Shown here piece by piece: positions 8,249 through 16,700 of a DNA stretch of 64,000 nucleotides (positions within the stretch are counted from its first letter, which is position 1; the number at the start of each line of letters is the position of its first letter). The position numbers were made by a program, and so were the translations under genes. This DNA is from Alphaproteobacteria bacterium UBA1301 (GTDB lineage: Bacteria > Pseudomonadota > Alphaproteobacteria > Micropepsales > Micropepsaceae): contig DBUB01000010.1 in the NCBI GenBank assembly GCA_002307725.1, forward strand, positions 496,001 through 560,000, given 5' to 3'. The notes below the pieces were generated by a model, which saw only the letters and a list, made by a program, of their open reading frames with translations, was not told where the DNA came from and searched no databases.

Positions 8249-9250
8249 ATGGGACAGAAACGGACGTCACATCCGCGTTTCCGCCGCGAGGGGGCAACGT
8301 CTCGCGTCGAACTAACGGACGACGATGCCGAAATCCTCCGCCATGTCTATCGTCATCGATTCGTTCGTGCGGAAGACCTCTATCGGCTGTTCCCGGATCG
8401 CAGTCCGGACCGGCTATCACGCCGCCTGACGCTCCTTTTTCGCGCGGGGTACCTCGACCGCCCCGTTGCCCAAATCGACCGGTTCAAACAAGGTGGTTCG
8501 CAGTCCCTGGTATACGGGCTTGATACGGCAGGTGCACGGTATCTCAAGGAACACTGTGGTGTGAAAGTCGGCACTGCCGATTGGAAGAGTCGAAACAGGA
8601 GCTATACCCGCGAGAACCTTGACCACACGCTCGACGTTGCCCGTTTTATGATCGACGTGGAGGTTGCCTGTCGTGATCGGGATGACCTCTCCCTCATTCA
8701 TTTTGAGGATATGCTTGCCCGTGCGCCTCTTGCGACGCAGAGCTCAAAGAATCCGATGTGCTGGGCGGTGCCGGTCAATTGGCACGGAAGCCGTGCGGTC
8801 GTGCATATCGCTCCCGACGCGATATTCGGTCTGCGGACGGTTGGCACCGATGGCAAGGCGCGGCGGGCGTATTTCTTTCTTGAAGTGGATCGAGGCACGA
8901 TGACCATCGTGCCCTCAGAACGGATGCGCGAGAGTGATGCCTTCCTCTACCGAGCAACCATCCTCCGCAAGCTCTATGCCTATGCCGATTCATTTCGGCA
9001 GGAATTGCACAAGGAGCACTTCGGTATCGCGGCGCCGAGAGTGCTTTTCGTCACCACGAGTGAGGCGAGGGCGGACGCGATGCGTGCGGCGGCGAAAGAG
9101 TTGGTTATCAAGCCAATGAAATTGCCCGCCGCGATGTTTCTTTTTTGCACCTCAAATGCAAAGGCACCCCTTTGGGCCGGTGATGCCGATGGACACGATG
9201 CGCCGCTGTTGCCCGAATCTTCTACCGCGTTTGAAACGCGCAGGCCATAG
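8249..9250 (+). CDS. Replication-relaxation family protein
   Basis: A 333-residue protein matching the replication-relaxation family: an N-terminal winged helix (ILRHVYRHRFVRAEDLYRLF, then RRLTLLFRAGYLDR) and a C-terminal nuclease-like fold with acidic residues in FLEVDRGTM. Members occur on plasmids and integrative elements beside TraD/HerA-type ATPases and are thought to act in plasmid replication or DNA nicking, though the biochemistry is poorly known. It starts 16 bases after the ATPase gene, so it belongs to the same operon. It is the nearest thing to a relaxase or Rep protein in this region. Confidence 0.75.
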   Translation: MGQKRTSHPRFRREGATSRVELTDDDAEILRHVYRHRFVRAEDLYRLFPDRSPDRLSRRLTLLFRAGYLDRPVAQIDRFKQGGSQSLVYGLDTAGARYLKEHCGVKVGTADWKSRNRSYTRENLDHTLDVARFMIDVEVACRDRDDLSLIHFEDMLARAPLATQSSKNPMCWAVPVNWHGSRAVVHIAPDAIFGLRTVGTDGKARRAYFFLEVDRGTMTIVPSERMRESDAFLYRATILRKLYAYADSFRQELHKEHFGIAAPRVLFVTTSEARADAMRAAAKELVIKPMKLPAAMFLFCTSNAKAPLWAGDADGHDAPLLPESSTAFETRRP

Positions 9251-9276
9251 ACCAGAATGAGGATGCGTGGAGACAC

Positions 9277-9456
9277 ATGAAAACAGCCCTGGTTGTCACG
9301 CTTATTTTTGTAGCCGCCACGTCAATGCTCGGCGGTGTGCAAAATGCACGACGAATGTCTGTCACAAGAAATCTTGCCGAGCTGGGAGGAGCCATCGTTG
9401 GTATCGCAATGACGCTGTGGTGCTTCTATCTCGCTTACTGGGTGAGCGTACGATGA
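9277..9456 (+). CDS. Small two-helix membrane protein
   Basis: A 59-codon gene starting at ATG 9277 with GGAGA close upstream. Residues 3-20 (ALVVTLIFVAATSMLGGV) and about 38-57 (GAIVGIAMTLWCFYLAYWV) are hydrophobic and joined by a short basic loop, which predicts a small inner-membrane hairpin protein. It follows the replication-relaxation gene by 26 bases. An overlapping longer frame in another phase lacks any such pattern. Possible role: a membrane partner of the transfer operon. Confidence 0.5.
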   Translation: MKTALVVTLIFVAATSMLGGVQNARRMSVTRNLAELGGAIVGIAMTLWCFYLAYWVSVR

Positions 9457-9499
9457 TGGACGCGAGTATGTTGGTCATACAGATCAGAGGAGAATAGAA

Positions 9500-9775
9500 A
9501 TGCGGTATGCGATTGCGTGCGTGCTTTCTTTATTGGTAATGGGCATCACCGCCGACGCTGCAATGACTGATGCGCAGGTCAAGCAAGCAATCATTCAGCA
9601 GTCGTTGGCAAGTTATCCTGGCAACTGTCCGTGTCCGTACAGCACGATGCGCAACGGGCGCTCCTGCGGAAAGCGAAGCGCCTATAGTCGTCCCGGCGGG
9701 TATGCTCCCATCTGCTATGAGATGGACGTGACGCCTGCGATGGTGCGCGAGTACCGACAGACCCACGGGCACTAG
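9500..9775 (+). CDS. Small secreted cysteine-rich protein
   Basis: A 91-residue protein with a clean signal peptide (MRYAIACVLSLLVMGITADA) and a mature part with four cysteines in the pattern GNCPCPYSTMRNGRSCGKRSAYSRPGG...ICY. The motif 'CPCPY...RCG-RSAYSRPGG' recurs in short exported proteins of many Proteobacteria; no function is known to me. AGGAG lies just before the ATG. Periplasmic, probably disulfide-bonded. Confidence 0.6.
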   Translation: MRYAIACVLSLLVMGITADAAMTDAQVKQAIIQQSLASYPGNCPCPYSTMRNGRSCGKRSAYSRPGGYAPICYEMDVTPAMVREYRQTHGH

Positions 9776-10270
9776 CGACGGGCAATATGTGCCGGTGGGT
9801 ACCTATCAGCCAGTATTGCAAGCCGGAGAGCAAAACGCGCAGCCATTGGATTGTGGGTATGTCTTTTTCGCTTCCCGGACGGCGCTGTGACAGTCTGAGT
9901 GGTAGCCCAAACTCAACTGGTTCTCCGGCAGCGGAAGGTTATGGCATGAACCTGTGTCATGGACCTCGTGGTCGCCATTCGACTGGGCATTCTTGTTTAC
10001 ACAATACCAGGGCATTGCGTGCCTCCATGCTGGTGCCGGACAAGAGTGGAGCCTAGTTGATTCGCGTCAATGGATTCTCGCGCGTTCGCGCGAGTTGCCC
10101 ACACCTTTGCAATCGTAAGGTACGAAAAGTGCCACAACGTCCATTGGTTGAAATGAGACTAACTAGCTAATGGATGTGAACTCTTTCACGGCAATCTGCC
10201 AGATTTGCTGGTTTTGCGGAAAAACGAGATGCGAGAAAACTGGCGGGGATGAGTACAATCAGTATACTGA
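9776..10270. other. Gene-free stretch before the small recombinase
   Basis: I see no gene with a plausible start and ribosome site. A Trp-rich stretch around 9905-10110 stays open in one frame but has no start codon with support and may be a decayed gene. Together with 10298-10359 this forms the leader region of the recombinase gene, interrupted by the palindrome at 10271-10297. Confidence 0.4.
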
Positions 10271-10297
10271 TTGAACAGAATGAGGCATTCTGTTCAA
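10271..10297. repeat. Left palindrome flanking the small recombinase
   Basis: Two exact 12-base arms (TTGAACAGAATG and its complement) surround AGG. The central 25 bases are the exact reverse complement of the site at 10990-11013, so the two copies are inverted about the recombinase gene. Read as 10-base arms around a 7-base spacer (TGAGGCA), it has the size of a tyrosine-recombinase core site. Confidence 0.75.
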
Positions 10298-10359
10298 CAA
10301 ATGTTTGGATCGTCAACCGTTATCTCTTGAATTAAGAGGCATTCGCATAATCATTCCAT

Positions 10360-10932
10360 ATGCTCTATGACCACCAAGGCAATCGAAAGTACCTCACTTC
10401 CGCCGAACGTCGCGCATTTTTCAAGGCGGCACGAAAGGCGGAACCGGAAGTCGAGACGTTCTGTCTCACACTTGCGTACACGGGTGCGCGCATCTCGGAG
10501 GTGCTGGCGCTGACGCCGAGACGGTTCGATTTTTCTGTGAAGGGCATAACAATCGAGTCCCTGAAGAAGCGAAAGTGCGGTGTATTCCGCACAATACCGG
10601 TACCCGAATCGCTTCTAAGCAGACTTGATGAGGTTCACGGCATAGGGGTCGTTCAGGCTGACGCACGCAGCGACGAACGAATTTGGCGCTGGTGCAGGAC
10701 GACGGCGTGGACACGCGTGAAGGAAGTTATGCGCGTTGCCGGTGTCTCGGGACCGTGTGGAGTGCCAAAAGGGTTGCGGCACGGATTTGGCGCCGAATGT
10801 GCCGCGGAAGCACGAATACCGCTCAATATTGTCCAAAGATGGCTTGGTCATTCGAGAATTGAAACGACCGCGATCTACGTGAACGTCGTCGGGCGCGAGG
10901 AGCGCAATCTTGCAAGGCGAGTGTGGCCGTGA
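10360..10932 (+). CDS. Compact tyrosine recombinase (catalytic domain only)
   Basis: A 190-residue protein that consists only of the catalytic domain of the tyrosine recombinase/integrase family, without the N-terminal core-binding domain. Visible active-site residues are R44 (TGARISE), R140 and H141 in PKGLRHGFG, H164 (WLGHS) and Y173 (TTAIYVN). K137 stands where most members have the first histidine of H-x-x-R. The protein belongs to a compact group frequent on alphaproteobacterial plasmids and islands. The two mirror-image palindromes on either side are candidate recombination sites, which would allow inversion or movement of this roughly 0.7 kb unit. Confidence 0.85.
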   Translation: MLYDHQGNRKYLTSAERRAFFKAARKAEPEVETFCLTLAYTGARISEVLALTPRRFDFSVKGITIESLKKRKCGVFRTIPVPESLLSRLDEVHGIGVVQADARSDERIWRWCRTTAWTRVKEVMRVAGVSGPCGVPKGLRHGFGAECAAEARIPLNIVQRWLGHSRIETTAIYVNVVGREERNLARRVWP

Positions 10933-10987
10933 TGCGGCAAACAAAGCCGTTTCGCTGATACTTGTCTCACGTGATCAATGTTTCCTT

Positions 10988-11014
10988 CTGAACAGAATGC
11001 CTCATTCTGTTCAG
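10988..11014. repeat. Right palindrome flanking the small recombinase
   Basis: Two 12-base arms (CTGAACAGAATG and its complement) around CCT. The inner 25 bases equal the left copy at 10272-10296 read from the other strand. It lies 55 bases after the recombinase stop, so it could also serve as a transcription stop, but no T-run follows. The identity of the arms with the left site argues for a recombination or binding site. Confidence 0.75.
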
Positions 11015-11120
11015 GCTGGGGACACATCCTGGCAACCATGCTTTTGCGCTCAACTGTCCCGATTGGGTATTGCGACTAAGCTTGTGAAACAGATGCCAAA
11101 TGCACCCTGAGGGGGAACAC

Positions 11121-11510
11121 ATGGTCTATGGCAATCGACTGATATACGCCCTGTGCTTTCTGGTGCTTTCGACGATCCTCACCGGCTGTGCCGGTCTAAC
11201 CGGCGTGACGGACTGGAAGGAGCGTACGATTCAGACCGCAAAACCGAGCGGCGCGGCATTCCACGCCGTGTCTATCGCGCTCGCTGAAGTTGGCCAGGTG
11301 AAGTTCTCGGACCCAGAGTCAGGCACGATAAGTGGCGAATGCGCGCAACAGGTTGACGCTTCGATCATCATAACGAGCAGCCAAAATCAGACGCAAATCG
11401 TCCTGAAATCGAAGATCAATGCTGGGTCGAATGAAATGGTCATCGAAATGGGTGATCGGGAAAAGTGCCTCGACAAGCTCGAAGCTGCCATCCGGCGGCG
11501 TGGAATTTGA
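11121..11510 (+). CDS. Small lipoprotein
   Basis: A 129-residue protein with a type II signal peptide: hydrophobic LIYALCFLVLSTIL followed by the lipobox LTGC. The mature part is a small alpha/beta domain (about 90 residues) with two further cysteines (GECAQQ and EKCLDK). ATG 11121 is preferred over an earlier in-frame ATG because GAGGGGG lies eight bases before it. It could be a surface or periplasmic lipoprotein of the element. Function unknown. Confidence 0.6.
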   Translation: MVYGNRLIYALCFLVLSTILTGCAGLTGVTDWKERTIQTAKPSGAAFHAVSIALAEVGQVKFSDPESGTISGECAQQVDASIIITSSQNQTQIVLKSKINAGSNEMVIEMGDREKCLDKLEAAIRRRGI

Positions 11511-11532
11511 GGACGGCAGAAAGGCGGCCAAT

Positions 11533-11856
11533 ATGAAGATAATTGCTGCGGTATTAATGAGTCTCGCGCTGTGCTTCGGCGGGGTGAGTGCGAAAGAGGC
11601 GGGTGTCGTCGGGAAGTGGCAGGGCGATAGTCATCCCGGCATGACGTGGATGTTTCTTGCGGACGGCACCTGCATCCTGTCGAACCCGGGCGCGGAAGTA
11701 CCGAATGTCGTCGGCAAGTGGAGCACGATGCCGGACGGCCGCATCCTGATGCAGTTCACTGGTATGTACGGGACCCAGGCGGTCTTCGCCCACATGGAAA
11801 ACGGCGTGCTCGTGTTTGAGGAGCAGCCGCCATCGCGGCTGCAGCGGGTGAAGTAG
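11533..11856 (+). CDS. Small secreted protein, lipocalin-like pattern
   Basis: A 107-residue protein with signal peptide MKIIAAVLMSLALCFGGVSA. The mature part repeats a 'VVGKW...' pattern (VVGKWQGDSHPG, then VVGKWSTMPDGR) as seen in small beta-barrel proteins that test the fit of a ligand. ATG 11533 starts the signal peptide; a longer frame upstream overlaps the lipoprotein gene and is unlikely. It follows that gene by 22 bases. Function unknown. Confidence 0.55.
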   Translation: MKIIAAVLMSLALCFGGVSAKEAGVVGKWQGDSHPGMTWMFLADGTCILSNPGAEVPNVVGKWSTMPDGRILMQFTGMYGTQAVFAHMENGVLVFEEQPPSRLQRVK

Positions 11857-12067
11857 CTGGCGTGTTAGGCGTCACGAAATCATGACACGGAGTGGTGCGG
11901 AACATTCGTGCGACTGCCGATGATACGCAGTATCGACGAATCGCGTGCGTCAAATTGGTGGGTGGCGCAACCGATGGATGACTCACAACTGAGGGTGATT
12001 CGCGTTACAGTTGTTCCGCTGGAGCGTGGGCGTGCGTAGGGCGCCGCTGCGTTGGGGACATTTCAAG

Positions 12068-13756
12068 ATGGATATGTATCGGGGCGCGCTCTTCGCGCTT
12101 GTCTCGCTGTTCGTGGCAGCGAGTGCTGCCGGCCAGGTTCCGACCACGGCGGACCCGGGACGGATAGAGGACCGATTCAAACCGCCGCTGGTGCCGCAGA
12201 CGGCCCCCGAGATTCAGGTTCCGGGGCCGGAATCACCGATGCCCTCGAATGAGGCGGCGAAGATTCGCTTCACGCTCACTAGCGTGGTCGTTGATGGCGC
12301 TACAGTCTATGCACCCTCCGATTTTCAACCCTTATATCGGTCATTGCTCGGGACGAACGTATCGCTCGCCCAAGTCTTCCAACTTCGCGACGCCATCACT
12401 GCTAAGTATCGTGCTGCCGGGTACGTGCTCTCGCAAGCGATCATTCCGCAACAGAAGATCGGGGGAGGCGTTGTTCATATCCGCGTTATCGAAGGGTACA
12501 TCGATCATGTGTGGTTTGAGGGAAACTACCGCAGCGCCCGGAACCTGATTGCGGACATCGCCGAGAAAATCACCGAATCGCGGCCCCTGAGTGAGAGCGT
12601 GCTTGAACGGTACGTTCTTCTCGTGAGTGACATACCGGGTGTGACGGTCCGCACAGTTATCAAGCCGTCCGCAGACACCCCCGGCGCGGCGACGATGATC
12701 CTCATAGTGAACCGCGAACACGTCGCGGGGCAGGCGCAAGTCGATAACCACGGTTCGCGAGCAATCGGGCCCGAGGAAGTCCAAATCGGCGCCACCTTTA
12801 ATTCTATCCTTGGACTCGACGAGCAGACATCAGTGCTTCTCGCGACAACGGCCCAGCCAAAGCAACTCCAATACGGCCAAGTCGCAAGCGCCTGGATTCT
12901 GAATGCGGAAGGTCTCCGCTTCACGGCGATGGGAAACTACAGCGACTCGAAGCCGTCGGGCTCCATCGCGCCCCTTGATGCCATCGGACACACCGTGTCT
13001 CTTCACGCGACGCTCGACGGGCCGATCCACCGGTCGCGCTCGCAGAACCTCCGGACATCGATTGAATTCACCTACCTCAACAGCAAGACGAACTTGCTCA
13101 ACGCGCCCTTCTCAAATGATCGGCTGCGGTACCTCACCGCGCGGGTGGCATATGACTTTTCCGATACGGTGCTGGGTGATGCGCTTCCCGCATCTACGAT
13201 CCTGTCCGTGGAAGCAAGCCACGGTTTTGATTTCCTCAACGCGAACAAGACCGGCGCGGCGAACCTAAGCCGGGCAGGCGGGCACAGCGACTTTACGCTC
13301 GTGTATGGCGAGGCCACCCGTATCCAATCACTCTTTGAGGACACGAGCCTCGCGCTGTCCGTCTCGGGCCAACACGCCGCAAGTCCGCTCCTCACGCCGG
13401 TCCAGTTTGGTCTCGGCGGCAGCCGCTTCGGTCGCGGCTATGAGCCGTCTGAGTTGACCGGCGACGACGGTATCGCGGGCTCGGTTGAGGGCCGCTACGA
13501 TCTTCAGTTCATCGCCGACTTCCTTGGCCGTCCCCAGCTCTATGCTTTCTACGATGTGGGGCAGATTTGGAATCAGGAGGCACCGCTCGGCACGCCGCCC
13601 CGAGAGTCGCTCGCCTCAGTCGGTGGCGGTATTCGCTTTTCACTGCTCGGGCATATCGACCTCGACCTTGGACTCGCCAAACCGCTCACGCGTGCCATCG
13701 CCTCGCGCGGCAACAAGGATATTCGACCGCTCTTCTCCATCTCGACTCGGTTTTAG
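12068..13756 (+). CDS. TpsB outer-membrane transporter (ShlB/FhaC/HecB family)
   Basis: A 562-residue two-partner secretion transporter. It has a signal peptide (residues 1-22), a linker helix region, a POTRA pair from about 75 to 240 (FTLTSVVVDGATVY; GYVLSQAIIP; VHIRVIEGYI), and a C-terminal 16-strand barrel ending in ISTRF. The motif FYDVGQIWN matches the FhaC strand near the end of the barrel, and GRGYEPSELTGD matches the conserved inward loop. I chose ATG 12068 because a signal peptide starts there; a TTG further upstream adds residues unlike any signal. Its stop is nine bases before the TpsA gene, so the two form an operon. Confidence 0.9.
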   Translation: MDMYRGALFALVSLFVAASAAGQVPTTADPGRIEDRFKPPLVPQTAPEIQVPGPESPMPSNEAAKIRFTLTSVVVDGATVYAPSDFQPLYRSLLGTNVSLAQVFQLRDAITAKYRAAGYVLSQAIIPQQKIGGGVVHIRVIEGYIDHVWFEGNYRSARNLIADIAEKITESRPLSESVLERYVLLVSDIPGVTVRTVIKPSADTPGAATMILIVNREHVAGQAQVDNHGSRAIGPEEVQIGATFNSILGLDEQTSVLLATTAQPKQLQYGQVASAWILNAEGLRFTAMGNYSDSKPSGSIAPLDAIGHTVSLHATLDGPIHRSRSQNLRTSIEFTYLNSKTNLLNAPFSNDRLRYLTARVAYDFSDTVLGDALPASTILSVEASHGFDFLNANKTGAANLSRAGGHSDFTLVYGEATRIQSLFEDTSLALSVSGQHAASPLLTPVQFGLGGSRFGRGYEPSELTGDDGIAGSVEGRYDLQFIADFLGRPQLYAFYDVGQIWNQEAPLGTPPRESLASVGGGIRFSLLGHIDLDLGLAKPLTRAIASRGNKDIRPLFSISTRF

Positions 13757-13765
13757 GGGGCTCCC

Positions 13766-16700
13766 ATGGCAAACCGGAATAGCTCGCGCTCCGCTTGGAC
13801 CGTTCGGCTTCTCTGCTCTACCGCTCTCGCGCTCGTGATCCCGAGTATGGCGCACGGGAACCCCACCGATGGCAGCGTGGCGACTGGGTCAGCAACCATC
13901 GTTCAAACAAGTACCAACACGCTCTCGGTGAATCAGACGACACAAAAGGCTGTCATCAATTGGCAGTCCTTCTCTATCGATCAGAGCGAAACGACCAACT
14001 TCATTCAGCCCTCAGCAAGTGCCATCACGCTCAATCGGGTGACTGGCGTCGATCCCTCCTCGATTATGGGAAACCTTACCGCAAATGGGCAGGTATGGCT
14101 CATTAACCCGAACGGCATCGCGTTCGGAAAAACCGCGCGCGTTGACGTGGCAGGGCTCCTTGCCACCACCATCGACATCGCCGACCGTGACTTTATGTCT
14201 GGCAACTATCGTTTCTCCTCGCTCGGAAATCCGAGCGCGATGGTGACGAACGCAGGGCAGATTACGGTGCGCAACGCGGGACTCGCGGCACTGGTTGCAC
14301 CGAGTGTCGAAAATTCTGGGCTTATCCAAGTCAACCTCGGGCAGATACAGCTTTCGTCCGCCGCCGCATTCACGGTCGATTTATATGGTGATGGTCTCTT
14401 CAATTTCACGCTCGACAAGCAAGTTACGCAGGCCATCAAGAAATCGGACGGCACCAAACCCACGGCGGCAGTTTCAAACAGCGGCCAGCTCATCGCGAAC
14501 GGTGGCAGGATTCTTCTCACCGCAAATGCCGCCAAGTCTGTCGTTGATCACGCCATCAATATGGATGGTTATGCCCAAGCGACGAGCGCATCAGTATCAG
14601 CAACCGGCGAGATTACACTCGACGGCGGTTCGGACGGTGATGTGCGCGTTGCTGGTACAATCGATGCCTCTGGGCAGAACGGAGCGAACGGCGGTACGAT
14701 CAAAGTGCTCGCTGATAAGACGAACGGGACGGTTGATCTGTCCGGCACGCTCGACGCCAGCACCCTCCAGAGTGGAAACGGAGGCTTTGTCGAGACCAGT
14801 GCCGCGCATGTGAAAGTTTCCGACGCGGCAAGGATAACGACGAGTGCGCCTTCGGGCACGACGGGCACGTGGCTTGTCGATCCTCATGATTACACCGTTG
14901 CCGCATCAGGCGGCGACATATCCGGCGCAACGCTCTCTGCGCAGCTTGCATCCAATAACGTCACGATCCTGAGCAACGGTGGCACTGCGGGCACAAACGG
15001 CGACGTGAATGTCAACGATGCAGTGTCCTGGAGCGCGCATACTCTGACACTCACTGCGGCGAACAACATAAATGTGAATGCCGTGATGAGCGCGACTGGA
15101 ACGGCTTCGCTCGCGCTCAACCCCGCCACTGGAAACGGCTCGGATAGCGCTGGCGCCGGACAAGTTTTGATGGGTATGGGAATAGGTGGCGGGTTCATTG
15201 GCCGAATTGATTTCAGCGGCACGGGCACTCTTTCCATCAACGGAACGCAGTACACTGTGATCAACAGCTTGGGTGTCGAGAGCGATACAAGCACGACGAC
15301 GCTGCAGGGCATGCAGAACAATCTCAGTGGGCACTACGTTCTTGGAAGCAATATCGACGCCTCCGCAACTGGCGCATGGAACGCTAGCATCGGATTCTCA
15401 CCAATAGGAGAGAGTGCTCCATTCACGGGCGTGTTTGACGGCTTGGGACACACGATTACCGGCCTTAGCGTTAGCACAAGCAGTACATACAACAATGTTC
15501 AAAGTGTATTTTGGGGTGACACCCGTTACGGCACCTTCGATGCTGGGTTGTTCGGTCAAATTGGAAGCAGCGGTGTGGTGCGGAATGTTGGTCTCGAAGG
15601 CGGCGCGATTACCGACATGACGAGTTCGAACTATGTGGGCGGACTTGCTGGTAATAATAGCGGTCACATAGCAAACAGCTATTCCACCATGCCGATAAGT
15701 GTCCGAGGGTTTGATTCGTCAGGCCCCTGTCTCGGCTATGGCGTGTGCACGTCAACTACCCTAACAGGAACCATTGCCGGTGGGTTGGTAGGACTTAACA
15801 GCGGCACGATCAGTAACAGCTACGCCTCGGGTGCGGTGGCGCAAACGGCTACTCCTGACGAATATAACTATGGCACCTCCATTCTCGGTGGATTAGCCGG
15901 AATCAACAGTGGCGTCATTAAGTCCAGCTACGCCACTGGAACGGTGAGCGGAGTGCCCTCCAACGGATACCACAATAGCTACGCGGGCGGGCTGGTGGGT
16001 ACCCTCAGTTACGGAACCGTTGAAAACAGTTTCGCCACCGGTGACGCAACAGGAGGGCAGTACGTCGGAGGATTAATTGGGAATCGGGACGAGGTACAGA
16101 ACGCCGTAGGTTCAATCAGCAACGTGTATTCCACTGGATCGGCAGTGGTGGTTAGCACAATCGGCATAGGTAACTCCGGCGGGTTAATGGGTGTAAATGG
16201 AAACCCGATTATAAACGGGTATTGGGATGCCGAGGCGTCCGGAAACGGCAGCGGAGTGGGTACCGGCGTTGCCACTGGTATGACCGGTTTAACGACCGCT
16301 CAAATGAAGTCCGGGCTACCGGCGGGATTTGATCCGGCAATCTGGGCAATGGATGCAACAATAAATGGAGGCTATCCATACCTCCGACAGAGCCAAATCG
16401 CGAGCACTAGTCCACCGCAACCGCCCGTCTCAGGTACGCTCACATGGAGCGTCGCTGACGCAGCATCGACCTATGGCACGTTGGCGAGCTTGGGCGCAGT
16501 GACGCTGACTGGCGTGTCAAGCTCGGACATCGGCTCGGTCAGCGGGACGGTCGTACTTTTTGACGGCACAACACTGGTGACGCTGTCGCCGTCGCTTGCT
16601 GCTGGCACGTATACGGAGCAAGTTACTGGCCTCACGGGCGCGTCGGCGAGTAATTACACACTCGCCACGACGGGCAACACTTACGGTGTCCTCACGATCA

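Noticed and set aside
9267..9497. 76-residue plus-strand frame
   Set aside because: It covers the small membrane protein gene 9277-9456 in another phase and shows no domain or signal.
9787..10056. 89-residue plus-strand frame
   Set aside because: Composition is unlike a protein, no ribosome site; the stretch looks non-coding or decayed.
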